Positions 26,487 through 35,277 are shown, counted from the first letter of the stretch. The stretch is DNA of 64,000 nucleotides from Paracoccus sp. (in: a-proteobacteria) (GCF_030538755.1 NZ_JAUNTJ010000015.1:1-64000), one strand, 5' to 3'. A program made the numbers and translations. Notes: generated by a model not told the origin, from the letters alone.

Positions 26487-28321
26487 TTACCGCCTTTTTT
26501 TGAACGGGACGGCATCGAGGATTTGATGTTGCCGAACAGATCGGGCCGGTGTCCGTGCATCGACATGATCGAATATTGCTGAATGATGGTGATGACGTTG
26601 TTGGTGATCCAGTACAGCACCAGCCCCGAGGCAAAGCCACCCAGCATGAACATGAATACCCACGGCATCCACGCAAAGATCATCTTTTGCGTCGGGTCTG
26701 CGGGTGCCGGGTTCAGCTTTTGTTGCAGCCACATGCTGACGCCAAGCGCGATTGCCAGGGCGGGCAGCGACAGCGAATGCAGCATGGTGCCCTGTGCGGG
26801 GGCCGCGAACGGCAGCAGGCCGAACAGGTTCAGCAGGCTGGATGGGTCGGGCGCCGACAGGTCGCGCAGCCAGCCGATCCACGGCGCATGACGCAGCTCG
26901 ATGGTGACGAAGATCACTTTATACAGGCTGAAAAAGATCGGGATTTGCAGCAGAATGGGCAGACAGCCCGCCGCCGGGTTGACCTTTTCACGCTTGTAAA
27001 GGGCCATCACCTCTTGTTGGAACTTCATCCGGTCGTCGCCGGTGCGTTCCTTGATCGCCTCCATCTCGGGCTGAAGCTCCTTCATCTTGGCCATCGAGAT
27101 GTAGGATTTCCGCGCCAGCGGGAAGACCAGCAGTTTAAGGATAAAGGTCAGCGCGATGATCGCCCAGCCCATGTTGCCGATCATGCCGTGCAGCCAGTGC
27201 AGCAGGCGGAAGATCGGCTTGGTCAGGAAATAGAACCAGCCCCAGTCGATGGAATCGACAAACCGCTGAATCCCCGGCGCAGTTTCATAGGAACGGATGA
27301 TTTCCCATTCTTTCGCGCCGGCAAACAGATAGCTGGCCGCCGCGACCGTGGTGCCGGGCATGACCGTCTGCATCGGATAGCGTGCTTCGGTTTGATAGAT
27401 GTCGGCCCCTTCGGCATATTTCACCACTGCGGTGAACGATTGGCCGGGCGCAGGTGCCAAGGTGGCCATCCAGTATTTGTCGGTAAAGCCGATCCAGCCA
27501 TTTTCCTCGACGTTCAGGACGCGGGCGCGACCCTCGCGGTCCACGAGGTCCAGCCCGGCAATGTCTTTGTATTTCAACTCGACCAGTTTGCCGTCCTGCA
27601 TCCCGACCGCGCCTTCATGCAGCACGAAAAAGTTCTGCGTGTCGGGGCGGCCATGGCGGGCCAGAATGCCGTAAGGTGCCGCCGCGAATGCCGCATCGCC
27701 CCGGTTTTCCAGTGATTGCGACACCGTGAACATATAGTGGTCGTCAAGTTCAAAGGTGCGGCGGAAGGTCTGGCCTGCGCCATTGTCCCAGAACAGCGTC
27801 ACCGGCTGGCCGGGCGACAGCGTAGCCCCCGATTCCACCTGCCAGATCGTGGCAGGGCCGGGCACAAGGGCCGGATCGGTGCCCGCGCCGGGCATCCAGC
27901 CATAAACGGCATAATAGGGTTTCGTGGGCACTACGCCCGGTGCCGTGGCGGTGGCATCCGGGCCGGATGTCGGGGACAAAAGCCGGACATGCGGCGAATT
28001 GGCGTCCAGCGTTTCGCGGTAATCCAGCAGCAGCAGGTCATCAATCCGCCCGCCCGCCAGCGAGATCGAACCGCTGAGCGACTGCGACGAGATCTCAACC
28101 CGACCAGCGGCGCTGGCAGGGTCTGACAGCGCGGCCGGTGTGCCTGCCGTGTCGGTTGCCGTGCCGGCAACGGTGACGCCGCCGGTGCTGTCCTGAACAA
28201 CGGCGGTTTCGGTGGGGGCTGTGGGCGGTGGTGGTTCGGGGGCGAACAGCGTGTACCACACCACGATCACAAGAAACGACAGCACCGTCGCCAGAATCAG
28301 ATTGCGGTTGTTGTCTTCCAT
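26483..28321 (-). CDS. yidC: Membrane protein insertase YidC
   Basis: A 612-residue inner-membrane insertase. The N-terminal span is at about 7-26, followed by a Thr/Ala-rich periplasmic linker and the large periplasmic beta-sandwich domain (about 85-350). Five C-terminal spans follow. The conserved arginine of the hydrophilic groove lies in FPLARKSYISMAKMKEL, and the last spans have PILLQIPIFFSLYKVIF and LVLYWITNNVITIIQQY. The start at 28321 (MEDNNRNL) replaces a longer frame. The gene is separated from rnpA/yidD by ttcA and the EAL gene, unlike the textbook rpmH-rnpA-yidD-yidC order. Confidence 0.97.
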   Translation of the reverse strand: MEDNNRNLILATVLSFLVIVVWYTLFAPEPPPPTAPTETAVVQDSTGGVTVAGTATDTAGTPAALSDPASAAGRVEISSQSLSGSISLAGGRIDDLLLLDYRETLDANSPHVRLLSPTSGPDATATAPGVVPTKPYYAVYGWMPGAGTDPALVPGPATIWQVESGATLSPGQPVTLFWDNGAGQTFRRTFELDDHYMFTVSQSLENRGDAAFAAAPYGILARHGRPDTQNFFVLHEGAVGMQDGKLVELKYKDIAGLDLVDREGRARVLNVEENGWIGFTDKYWMATLAPAPGQSFTAVVKYAEGADIYQTEARYPMQTVMPGTTVAAASYLFAGAKEWEIIRSYETAPGIQRFVDSIDWGWFYFLTKPIFRLLHWLHGMIGNMGWAIIALTFILKLLVFPLARKSYISMAKMKELQPEMEAIKERTGDDRMKFQQEVMALYKREKVNPAAGCLPILLQIPIFFSLYKVIFVTIELRHAPWIGWLRDLSAPDPSSLLNLFGLLPFAAPAQGTMLHSLSLPALAIALGVSMWLQQKLNPAPADPTQKMIFAWMPWVFMFMLGGFASGLVLYWITNNVITIIQQYSIMSMHGHRPDLFGNIKSSMPSRSKKGGK

Positions 28322-28440
28322 TGCCCCACCAAAGTCTGTGTTATTCCGGCGCAGGTTCAACAGAACGGGCTGTGAAAGGTCAAGCGGAAACCGGGCTGCC
28401 AGCCGCCGGGGCAGGAAAAACCCCGCCCCGCCCGGCTGAT

Positions 28441-29745
28441 TCAGGCACGGCGTTGCAGCAAGTCCGAAATCTCGCCCTGCTTGATCTGATAGCCCGCAAT
28501 AAATTCCGAGCATCGGTCAACCGACATCGGCCTGCCGATCACATAGCCCTGCACCTGATCGACGCCGATCTGGGCCAGAAAGGAATGTTCTTCCGGCGTT
28601 TCGACCCCTTCCGCCAGCGTGGCAATGCCCAGACGTTCGGCCAGTGCCAGAATGGCCAGAATCATCCGCTGTTGCGCCGGGTCTGCATGACATTCCGCCA
28701 CAAAGCTGCGGTCAATCTTGATCCGGTGAACGCCAAAGTGACGGATCGACCCGAGGCTGGCATAGCCGGTGCCGAAATCGTCCATATCAATGCAGCAACC
28801 TGCCTCGGCCAGGCGGGCCAGATTTTCGCGCGTGCGTTCGCAACTGTTGATCGGGCCGATGCTTTCCAGCAGTTCCAGCACCAGACGCGAAGGCGCGATT
28901 TCCTGTCGGTCCAGTTCCCAGAACACCATGTCGGCAAAGCCCGTATCCGACAGCGCCGAGGATGAAACGTTCAGCGCGACGCTGGGCACGTCCAGCCCTT
29001 CGGCATCCCAGCGGCGCAGTGCGGTCAGCGCCTGGCGCAGAATTTGATGCGTCAGGGCGGCATGGTCCAGATCGTTCATGCCAGCCATGAAGGCCGCTGG
29101 CCCCAGCAGCCCGCGCGACGGGTGGTTCCAGCGGGCCAAAGCCTCGAACCCGGTGATGCGGCCGGAATTGCAGCAGACCTGTGGCTGAAAATACGCCTCG
29201 ATCTGGCCTTCGGCCACCGCCTCGGCGATGGTCGAGGGCTGGCTGGGGCGGCGCCAGTGATAATCATGCGGAATCAGCACGATACGCCCCAGTTCTTCGG
29301 GCGTGGTTTCCGACAGGCGGTCGCGGGCAAAGCCGATCATGTCGTGGCTGGCGACATGGCCCGCGCCGGTGTTTTCGATCAGAACCCCGGTCAGAACCGG
29401 CGTCACCACGCGGCCATTCGCCTGAACCGGCTGCTGGCATCCGGCCTGCAACCGCTGTGCGATGCGCATGGCCTCAACCTCGGACCGGGTGTGCAGCAGC
29501 ACGGTAAAGATGCCGGGCGCGGCAATCTGCACCGGGTCATTCGGGCGGACGGCGCGGGTCATGCGCATCGACAGTTGCACCAGCAGATGGGCAAAGCCCG
29601 CGTGGCCCAGATATTCGGTCAGAAGTTCAACATTTTCCAGCCGCAGCACCAGCGCCAGCCGGTCGCGGGAACGGGTTCCCTGCATCATGCGCAAAAAGGG
29701 TTGCGCGATGCGCTGATAAAACGGGGGCTGACTGGTCATCCGCAA
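28441..29745 (-). CDS. EAL-domain cyclic-di-GMP phosphodiesterase with degenerate GGDEF-like N terminus
   Basis: A 434-residue cytoplasmic protein. Residues about 25-165 look like a GGDEF-fold domain that has lost its signature (no GGDEF motif; the region GIFTVLLHTRSEVEAM stands at its place). The EAL domain starts near 172. The motif is FEALARW at 200-206, metal ligands and catalytic residues include N259 (ALNVSS), E291/E294 (LELLES), D322-D323 (MDDFGTGY), K343 (IKIDRSF) and EGVETPEE. All residues needed for c-di-GMP cleavage appear present, so it is probably active. No membrane span or sensor domain is seen. It sits between ttcA and yidC. Confidence 0.88.
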   Translation of the reverse strand: MRMTSQPPFYQRIAQPFLRMMQGTRSRDRLALVLRLENVELLTEYLGHAGFAHLLVQLSMRMTRAVRPNDPVQIAAPGIFTVLLHTRSEVEAMRIAQRLQAGCQQPVQANGRVVTPVLTGVLIENTGAGHVASHDMIGFARDRLSETTPEELGRIVLIPHDYHWRRPSQPSTIAEAVAEGQIEAYFQPQVCCNSGRITGFEALARWNHPSRGLLGPAAFMAGMNDLDHAALTHQILRQALTALRRWDAEGLDVPSVALNVSSSALSDTGFADMVFWELDRQEIAPSRLVLELLESIGPINSCERTRENLARLAEAGCCIDMDDFGTGYASLGSIRHFGVHRIKIDRSFVAECHADPAQQRMILAILALAERLGIATLAEGVETPEEHSFLAQIGVDQVQGYVIGRPMSVDRCSEFIAGYQIKQGEISDLLQRRA

Positions 29746-29804
29746 TCCGATCCTGACTTCGACTCAACTGCCACAAGGGTTAGCGCAGATTCCCTTCTGT
29801 TCAG

Positions 29805-30674
29805 TTAATGTTCACCAGATCGAAGGTCAGGAATACCCGTTATTTCCGCATCCTGAGGAATTAATGCAGAGAAATTGAATAAATTGCGGTCCAAAAGATG
29901 CGACGGGCGGGTGTTCATCAGCGCCCGGAACATCACCTGACGCCGCCCCGGCGTGCGCGATTCCCATTCGTCCAGCAGCTTTTTCACCTGCATCCGCTGC
30001 AACCCTTCCTGCGATCCGCACAGATCGCAGGGAATAATCGGATAGTTCATCGCCCGTGCGAATCGGTCGCAATCTGCCTCGGCCACATAGGCCAGCGGAC
30101 GCAGAACCAGCAGATCGCCTTCTTCGTTCAGCAGCTTGGGCGGCATGGTGGCCAGCCGCCCGCCGTGGAACAAATTCATGAAAAATGTTTCCAGAATATC
30201 GTCGCGGTGATGCCCCAGAACCACAGCCGAACAGCCCTCTTCGCGGGCGATGCGATACAGATTGCCGCGCCGCAGCCGGGAACACAGCGAACACATCGTG
30301 CCGCCGGGCGCAATTTTCGAGGTCACGACGGAATAAGTGTCTTGATATTCGATCCGATGATCTACCCCTCGGGCCGCCAGAAATTCGGGCAGAACCGTGG
30401 CGGGAAAGCCGGGCTGACCCTGATCCAGATTGCAGGCCAGCAGATCGACGGGCAGCAATCCGCGCCATTTCAGCTCGTGCAGGATGGCCAGCAGGGTATA
30501 GCTGTCCTTGCCGCCCGACAGGCAAATCAGCCAGCGATCGCCGGGCCGCACCATGCCGAAATCGTCGACCGCGGCGCGGGTTTCGCGGACCAGACGTTTG
30601 CGCAGCTTGCGAAACTCGGTCGAGGAGGGGGCGCCGGCGAACAGCGGGTGAATCTCGTCAGCATCGTCCAGCAT
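29805..30674 (-). CDS. ttcA: tRNA 2-thiocytidine(32) synthetase TtcA
   Basis: A 289-residue ATP-dependent enzyme that thiolates C32 of certain tRNAs. The PP-loop LSGGKDSYT is at 52-60. Cysteine pairs for the iron-sulfur cluster are in [13 protein letters not shown] and, later, [15 protein letters not shown], matching the CxxC plus downstream Cys pattern of the family. The C-terminal part has [19 protein letters not shown], also typical. Its ATG overlaps the stop of a 29-residue membrane peptide (TGATG), so the two are coupled. Confidence 0.93.
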   Translation of the reverse strand: MLDDADEIHPLFAGAPSSTEFRKLRKRLVRETRAAVDDFGMVRPGDRWLICLSGGKDSYTLLAILHELKWRGLLPVDLLACNLDQGQPGFPATVLPEFLAARGVDHRIEYQDTYSVVTSKIAPGGTMCSLCSRLRRGNLYRIAREEGCSAVVLGHHRDDILETFFMNLFHGGRLATMPPKLLNEEGDLLVLRPLAYVAEADCDRFARAMNYPIIPCDLCGSQEGLQRMQVKKLLDEWESRTPGRRQVMFRALMNTRPSHLLDRNLFNFSALIPQDAEITGIPDLRSGEH

Positions 30675-30763
30675 CAGAACTGCTCCAGCACGAAAACGAT
30701 CAGGAAAATCAGGGCGATGGCGGCAGCGGCCACCAACAGCAGGGGCAGCAGCCGTCTAATCAT
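30674..30763 (-). CDS. 29-residue single-span membrane peptide
   Basis: The minus strand encodes [19 protein letters not shown], continuing to a short end VLEQF. It has two arginines at the start and then one uninterrupted hydrophobic stretch of about 22 residues, so it is an N-in membrane peptide. It overlaps the yidD stop by eight bases and its own stop overlaps the ttcA ATG (TGATG). The two-sided overlap in a tight operon supports real translation. I know no family for it. It could help insert or couple neighbours (YidD and YidC act at the membrane), but that is inference. Confidence 0.55.
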   Translation of the reverse strand: MIRRLLPLLLVAAAAIALIFLIVFVLEQF

Positions 30764-30989
30764 CGCGCGCCCCCGGAACCGGGTCAAAGCCGTGCCCGCC
30801 CCACGGATGGCAGCGGCAGATCCGCCGCAGCATCAACCACCCGCCGCGAAAACCGCCGTGCCGTTCCAGCGCCTCGATCGCATAGGCGGAACAGGTCGGC
30901 TGAAACCGGCAGCCATGCCCGACCCAGGGCGAGGCGAACAGCCGGTAGGCCCGCACGGGCAGGGCGACGATATGGGCCAGCGGCGTCAT
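30756..30989 (-). CDS. yidD: Membrane protein insertion efficiency factor YidD
   Basis: A 77-residue protein of the YidD family with an amphipathic N-terminal helix at the inner membrane. The conserved cysteines and motif lie in [18 protein letters not shown], followed by [24 protein letters not shown]. It assists membrane protein insertion. It overlaps rnpA by ATGA and the small membrane peptide downstream by eight bases. Confidence 0.93.
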   Translation of the reverse strand: MTPLAHIVALPVRAYRLFASPWVGHGCRFQPTCSAYAIEALERHGGFRGGWLMLRRICRCHPWGGHGFDPVPGARDD

Positions 30990-31384
30990 GAATGCACCTT
31001 GTGCAGCGCGTATTCCAGATCGCCCAGCAGACCGGCAAAGTCGCGGCTGGCCGTCGCCTGAGGCCGGCCGATCAGCACATAATCCCAGCCCGCGCGCGCC
31101 GCCCCCGGCAGCACCTGCCGGGCCACAGCCCGCAGCCGCCGCTTGGCCCGGTTGCGCATCACCGCGTTGCCGATTTTCTTGGAACAGGTAAAGCCCACGC
31201 GCGGGGGCAGGTCATCGCCGCGATCCCGCGCCTGCAACAAAAAGCCCGCCGTGCCCTGACGCCGCGCCCGTGCCGCGGCCAGAAAATCCGCACGCTTGCG
31301 CAGCGTTTCAGGCACGGAAAAAACCGCCCCGCCGTCATCCACAGACCGCGGCGCGGTATTCGGATGGGGCAGGGGCGGCGTCAT
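30986..31384 (-). CDS. rnpA: Ribonuclease P protein component
   Basis: A 132-residue basic protein that binds the RNase P RNA and helps cleave tRNA leaders. The family signature [24 protein letters not shown] lies in the middle and contains the R-N-R helix. The N-terminal 25 residues form an extension before [11 protein letters not shown]. It starts 38 bases after rpmH and overlaps yidD. Confidence 0.95.
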   Translation of the reverse strand: MTPPLPHPNTAPRSVDDGGAVFSVPETLRKRADFLAAARARRQGTAGFLLQARDRGDDLPPRVGFTCSKKIGNAVMRNRAKRRLRAVARQVLPGAARAGWDYVLIGRPQATASRDFAGLLGDLEYALHKVHS

Positions 31385-31422
31385 ATCCGTGCCAAGCAGA
31401 CAGGGCGGCGAACCGCCCGGTC

Positions 31423-31557
31423 TTATGCCGACAGGCGCTTGCGGCCCTTGGCGCGACGACGGTTCAGCACCAGCCGGCCGCCCTTGGTGGCCATGCGGGC
31501 ACGAAAGCCGTGACGACGCGCGCGAACGAGGTTCGACGGTTGGAAAGTGCGCTTCAT
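31423..31557 (-). CDS. rpmH: 50S ribosomal protein L34
   Basis: A 44-residue basic ribosomal protein starting [18 protein letters not shown] and ending GRKRLSA. The start at 31557 is defined by the family's invariant N terminus; a longer frame upstream is rejected. It heads the rnpA-yidD-ttcA run and has a strong promoter about 105 bases upstream. Confidence 0.97.
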   Translation of the reverse strand: MKRTFQPSNLVRARRHGFRARMATKGGRLVLNRRRAKGRKRLSA

Positions 31558-31661
31558 GGTTTCACTCCGGGTCTTGCGTCTGAGTTGCGGGCGGCGCAAA
31601 ACCAGAACGAAGGGTGGCACAGGCCATCCCCGCGCAGGCGCGCCGGTTAACAGAAGGCCGC

Positions 31662-31690
31662 TGGATAGGGCAGGCCGCTGCCCAAGTCAA
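31662..31690 (-). promoter_or_regulatory. Promoter of rpmH operon
   Basis: On the minus strand TTGACT (31690-31685) is followed by exactly 17 bases and then TATCCA (31667-31662). This is a strong match to the sigma-70 pattern and points toward rpmH. Confidence 0.65.
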
Positions 31691-31804
31691 CCATTGAATC
31701 CGCGCCCGACCACGGAACCCAAGCCGCACACATTTGTTTGACAGTTACCGCGCCTGTGCCCATGTCATCAAAACGGCGCCGAGGGTGTCGGAACCGGGGA
31801 CGTG

Positions 31805-33229
31805 ATGCGACTGAATTCGCTTTCTGGCCGTTTTGCTGCGCTGACGATCATCTTCGTCATGCTGGCCGAATTGTTCATTCTGTTGCCTGCGCTGTCCGGT
31901 TTTCGGCTGGACGATATGGAAACGCGGCTGGAACGTGCCCAGATTGCCAGCCTTGCCGTTCTGGCCAGCGATCAGAACCTTGCCGCCGATCTGGAAGCCG
32001 AATTGCTGCAAAATGCCGGGGTCTATAACGTGGTGCTGCGCCGCGATGACATCCGCCAGTTGGTGCTATCATCGCAAATCCCCGGCCCGGTCGCGGCGAC
32101 CTATGACCTGCGTGACGCAACGTTCTGGAACGGGATGCTGCCTGCCGTCCGGCAGTTGTTCGACACCCGCGAGCGGGTGATCCGCGTCATCGGCGAGCCG
32201 GTCAATCAGGCCGGGCAGCTGATCGAGATCACGCTGAACGCCGCCCCCCTGCAAACGGCGATGGCCGAATATGCGCTGCGGATGCTGGTGATTTCGGCGG
32301 CTTTCTCGATCCTGACGGCGGTGCTGCTGAACCTTGCGGCGCAGCGGCTGATTCTGGTGCCGATGCGCCGTGTCATCAGCCATATGACCGCCTATGCCGC
32401 CGCGCCCGAGGATGCGCGCAACGTCATCACCCCCAACGCCCGGCTGGCCGAAATCGGCGAGGCCGAAACCGCGCTGGCCGCCATGCAAAAGACCGTGACA
32501 TCTTCGCTGAAGCAGAAAGAGAGGATGGCGCAACTGGGGCAGGCGGTGGCCAAGATCAGCCATGATTTGCGCAACATCCTGACCACCGCACAGATTTTCG
32601 CCGACCGGCTTGAGGAAAGCGCCGATCCCAAGGTGCGCCGTGCCGCGCCCAAGCTGGTGAACTCGATCAGCCGGGCGGTTAACCTGTGTGAAACCACGCT
32701 GGCCTTTGGCCGGGCCGAGGAACCGGCGCCCTCGCTGTCGCGCTTTAACCTGTCGCATCTGGTCGGTGACGTGACCGAGGCCGAGGCTCTGGCGGGCGAA
32801 GGTGCCGCCGCTCCGGTCGAGTTTCTGACCGACATCCCGCCCGGCCTGTCGATCCGCGCCGACCGCGACCAATTGTATCGGGTGCTGTCGAACCTGATTC
32901 GCAATGCCCGTCAGGCCATCGAGGGGACAGGCAGCGGCGGCACCATCGAAATCGGCGCGGGTGAAAGCGACCGTGACTGGTGGATTCGTGTCGGCGACAC
33001 CGGCCCCGGCCTGCCCGCCAAGGCCCGCGAATTCCTGTTCCAGCCCTTCACAGGTTCGGCCCGCAAGGGCGGCACCGGCTTGGGCCTGTCCATCGCCGCC
33101 GACCTGATCCGCGCCCACGGAGGCCAGTTGACACTGGTCCGCAGCGATACTGAAGGCACTGAATTCGTGATACAAATCCCCCGCGACATGACAATCCTGC
33201 CTATGCGCGGCGGCGATGTTGCAGAATAA
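31805..33229 (+). CDS. Orphan membrane sensor histidine kinase
   Basis: A 474-residue protein with a span at about 11-33, a periplasmic sensor of roughly 120 residues, a second span near 160-185 and a HAMP-like stretch. The dimerisation domain has the phosphorylatable His in AKISHDLRNILTTA. The ATPase domain shows the N box (YRVLSNLIRNARQAI), G1 (VGDTGPGL) and G2 (KGGTGLGLSIA). GTG at 31802 and ATG at 31805 are both possible starts. ATG is chosen. There is no response regulator next to it, so its partner is elsewhere. The signal is unknown. Confidence 0.88.
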   Translation: MRLNSLSGRFAALTIIFVMLAELFILLPALSGFRLDDMETRLERAQIASLAVLASDQNLAADLEAELLQNAGVYNVVLRRDDIRQLVLSSQIPGPVAATYDLRDATFWNGMLPAVRQLFDTRERVIRVIGEPVNQAGQLIEITLNAAPLQTAMAEYALRMLVISAAFSILTAVLLNLAAQRLILVPMRRVISHMTAYAAAPEDARNVITPNARLAEIGEAETALAAMQKTVTSSLKQKERMAQLGQAVAKISHDLRNILTTAQIFADRLEESADPKVRRAAPKLVNSISRAVNLCETTLAFGRAEEPAPSLSRFNLSHLVGDVTEAEALAGEGAAAPVEFLTDIPPGLSIRADRDQLYRVLSNLIRNARQAIEGTGSGGTIEIGAGESDRDWWIRVGDTGPGLPAKAREFLFQPFTGSARKGGTGLGLSIAADLIRAHGGQLTLVRSDTEGTEFVIQIPRDMTILPMRGGDVAE

Positions 33230-33242
33230 TTCGTTTTTCCTC

Positions 33243-33271
33243 TTGCATCCCCCTGAACCTGTCTCTAGATA
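33243..33271 (+). promoter_or_regulatory. Promoter of tRNA-Arg
   Basis: TTGCAT at 33243-33248, exactly 17 bases, then TAGATA at 33266-33271. The first tRNA base is at 33285, about 14 bases further, a fitting distance for a stable RNA promoter. Confidence 0.65.
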
Positions 33272-33284
33272 GCCCCCCTACAGC

Positions 33285-33361
33285 GGACCCGTAGCTCAGC
33301 TGGATAGAGCACCAGACTACGAATCTGGGGGTCGGGCGTTCGAATCGCTCCGGGTCCGCCA
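33285..33361 (+). tRNA. tRNA-Arg (anticodon ACG)
   Basis: A 77-base cloverleaf: acceptor GGACCCG pairs with CGGGTCC, the D-loop is in GTAGCTCAGCTGGAT, the anticodon stem-loop is CCAGA-CTACGAA-TCTGG with anticodon ACG, and the T arm holds GTTCGAATC. The CCA is encoded. The gene's 3' part is the attachment site of the downstream island, and integration leaves the tRNA intact. Confidence 0.96.
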
Positions 33362-33365
33362 TTTA
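33313..33365 (+). repeat. attL: tRNA-Arg 3' end, 53-bp direct repeat
   Basis: Identical at all 53 positions to 43997-44049, starting CAGACTACGAATC and ending CCATTTA. It covers the anticodon-loop to CCA part of the tRNA plus four bases. Confidence 0.93.
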
Positions 33366-33373
33366 CCATATTG

Positions 33374-34516
33374 TTATCCTTTCACTTTCTGGTTGGGTTG
33401 TGCCGTGCCCCGCACGACGGTTTGCAGCCGGTTTGCAAAAGCTGTTGCCGGGCTGTTCTCGAAGGCCACAATCGCCGCTTTAGAAAGGGCGGGCGTCATG
33501 GCCAGATATTTCGCAATGATACGGGTGGCGCTTTCCAGCGTGTGGCCTGTCACCCCGCAAATCTGGGGGATACCGTTCCCCGCCTCGGATAGCAGCGTCA
33601 CCGCCGTGCCGCGCAGGTCATTGAAGCGCAGATATTCACGCTGGACAGTCTTGGCCAACTCGGCAAAGTTCGTGGGGCGCAGGCCACAGGCAACCATGTG
33701 CGCAGCCCATTGCTTCCCCATTTCTTTGTCATTCTTTTCGGTAAACCACGGGCGGCCATCGTCTCGCGTCAGGATATAAGGCCCGCGCCGCTCCATGCTG
33801 TCCAGCATCAGGCGCAGGGTTGTCGATGCGTGAATGGTAACACGCGCCTTTGTCTTGTTCTGCTTCAGGCTCACATTGGTGCCATCATAATCAGCCCAGC
33901 GCAGCCGGATCAGGTCGCCGTATCGCTGCCCTGTGTGGATCGCCAAGATCATCGCTTGTTGCAATTCCAGCGGCGCGGCCTGCATGAAGGTTGCCACATC
34001 GCCATCGGTCCAGATCATTTCCGAACGGTCGGCGTCATAGATGCGCTCAAAGCCTTTCAGCGGGTTTTCCCTGATGTTGCCTTTGCTCGCCGCGTGGGTC
34101 AGCACCGCCGACAGAACCGAAAGCCGGTTATCGGCTTCGCGCGGTCGGTCCCGCCCGATTTCTTCCTGATACTCGATGAACACGCCACGGATGCGGGGGC
34201 TTTCCAGCGCCTTGACGGGCAACTTACCGAACCGCTTTTCGATCTCAAGCAGCATCCGCTTGTATTCGCGCTGCGTTGAATCGCGCTTCTTCTCAAACTT
34301 GAGGCTTTGCAGGTAGTCGCGAATCAGGGCGTTGATATTGCCAACATCCTTCGGCTTGACCTTTTCGGCCTCGACATAAGCGGCCAGAAACTCGGCACTG
34401 CCATAGGTTCCCGGCAAAGGTTCGCCCGTGGCGCGATGATAGAAGTATTCCCGAACAGTGCCATCAGCCAGCCGCTTGCGTGACGTGTTCACACCGGGGA
34501 TCTTCTTCTTAGCCAT
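33374..34516 (-). CDS. int: Tyrosine-type integrase of the island
   Basis: A 380-residue site-specific recombinase. The N-terminal arm-binding and core-binding regions occupy about 1-165. The catalytic domain has R198 ([14 protein letters not shown]), a lysine region near 221-224, the second box [10 protein letters not shown] with R302, H325 (TGHTLESA) and the nucleophile Y337 (IAKYL). The second box normally begins with His (HxLR). Here Asn299 takes its place. The start at 34516 follows GGGGATGCAG, and the longer frame is rejected. It lies beside attL and points toward it, the usual layout. It overlaps the start of a 59-residue gene. Confidence 0.93.
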   Translation of the reverse strand: MAKKKIPGVNTSRKRLADGTVREYFYHRATGEPLPGTYGSAEFLAAYVEAEKVKPKDVGNINALIRDYLQSLKFEKKRDSTQREYKRMLLEIEKRFGKLPVKALESPRIRGVFIEYQEEIGRDRPREADNRLSVLSAVLTHAASKGNIRENPLKGFERIYDADRSEMIWTDGDVATFMQAAPLELQQAMILAIHTGQRYGDLIRLRWADYDGTNVSLKQNKTKARVTIHASTTLRLMLDSMERRGPYILTRDDGRPWFTEKNDKEMGKQWAAHMVACGLRPTNFAELAKTVQREYLRFNDLRGTAVTLLSEAGNGIPQICGVTGHTLESATRIIAKYLAMTPALSKAAIVAFENSPATAFANRLQTVVRGTAQPNQKVKG

Positions 34517-34688
34517 TCTGCATCCCCAACCATGCATCAAGGGCCGCGTCGGCGTCGTTCTTCTTTTCAAGCGCCGTCTGGACGCGAACACCGCCATCAG
34601 GCAGCACCTCAAAGCCAGTAACAGGCAAGCCCATATCCTGCGCCAGCTTGATCGCCTTCCTTACCTTCGGGGCGCTGAACGTCGCCAT
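34509..34688 (-). CDS. Small island protein, 59 residues, possible excision or regulatory factor
   Basis: A 59-residue protein starting MATFSAPKVRKAIKLAQDM and ending DAWLGMQNG. Its stop overlaps the int start region by eight bases, and its ATG overlaps the stop of the Arc-type gene (TGATG), so the three form one operon. The position just before int is where excisionases and directionality factors sit, but no winged-helix signature is visible. The function is unassigned. The KKND-DAALDAWL tail is helical and charged. Confidence 0.6.
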   Translation of the reverse strand: MATFSAPKVRKAIKLAQDMGLPVTGFEVLPDGGVRVQTALEKKNDADAALDAWLGMQNG

Positions 34689-34837
34689 CAGTCCGCCGCC
34701 TCTTGCTTGTCCATGCGTTCGCGCACGGCGCGGATAACCTCACTGTTCTGCGACGAACCGTTCCGCGCGGCTTGTTCTTCCAGCCACGCCTTTACATCGG
34801 CGGGAACTCGAAGGGCTAGTTGTTTCATGTTGCTCAT
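34688..34837 (-). CDS. Arc-type ribbon-helix-helix protein, 49 residues
   Basis: A 49-residue DNA-binding protein with an N-terminal beta strand (MKQLALRVP) and two helices (ADVKAWLEEQAARNG, NSEVIRAVRERM). This is the ribbon-helix-helix plan of Arc and MetJ, where the strand contacts DNA in dimers. It starts the operon leading to int. Three ATATCAC-type half-palindromes lie just upstream, likely its own operator. A second start at 34828 is possible. It probably controls integrase expression or its divergent neighbour. Confidence 0.75.
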   Translation of the reverse strand: MSNMKQLALRVPADVKAWLEEQAARNGSSQNSEVIRAVRERMDKQEAAD

Positions 34838-34848
34838 CGCACGACTCC

Positions 34849-34918
34849 AATATCACCGTGATTCCACATATCACCGGGATATTATTGACTGTCAAGCAAA
34901 GATCGCACAGTGATATGT
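34849..34918. promoter_or_regulatory. Operator cluster between divergent Arc-type genes
   Basis: Three related sites occur within 70 bases: ATATCACCGTGAT (34850-34862), ATATCACCGGGATAT (34867-34881) and CAGTGATATG (34908-34917). The first two are near-palindromes and the third is one half in the opposite direction. TTGACT at 34885 could be a -35. The cluster lies between the divergently transcribed ribbon-helix-helix genes and probably switches between them. Confidence 0.55.
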
Positions 34919-34935
34919 AAAACTTGCGGGGCGCA

Positions 34936-35271
34936 ATGTCAGGGAAAACCGGGCGAACATCAGATCAGTTTATTTTGCGCCTTCCTGACGGGATGCGTGA
35001 CCGCATTAAGGCGGTTGCAGAAGACAACAACCGCAGCATGAACGCGGAAATTGTGGCAGCCTTAGAAGAAAAATATCCAGCTCCAGTCATAGACGATGCA
35101 GCTATGTGGCTAGGTTACTATTCGGAAATGACAGCTAACCTTGCTGAAATTCAAGATAGCATGGAAAAAATGGGTGATACTAGCGGCCAGCAACTTGACG
35201 CCATCACCAAGCGTCAACTGTATCTTTTGGACAGAAACCGGGAACTGCTCGACCTGATGCGACGGACCTAG
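34936..35271 (+). CDS. Arc family DNA-binding protein with coiled-coil tail
   Basis: A 111-residue protein. Residues about 9-45 match the Arc repressor plan: strand DQFILRLPDGM, helix RDRIKAVAEDNN, R-S-M-N-A-E-I-V-A-A-L helix. The rest (about 50-111) is acidic and helical, likely a coiled coil for oligomerisation. The ATG at 34936 has GCGGGG upstream; a TTG at 34924 is an alternative. It is divergent from the int operon and leads two small membrane-protein genes. By position it is a repressor or lysogeny-type regulator of the island. What triggers it is not visible. Confidence 0.75.
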   Translation: MSGKTGRTSDQFILRLPDGMRDRIKAVAEDNNRSMNAEIVAALEEKYPAPVIDDAAMWLGYYSEMTANLAEIQDSMEKMGDTSGQQLDAITKRQLYLLDRNRELLDLMRRT

Positions 35272-35277
35272 AAAACC

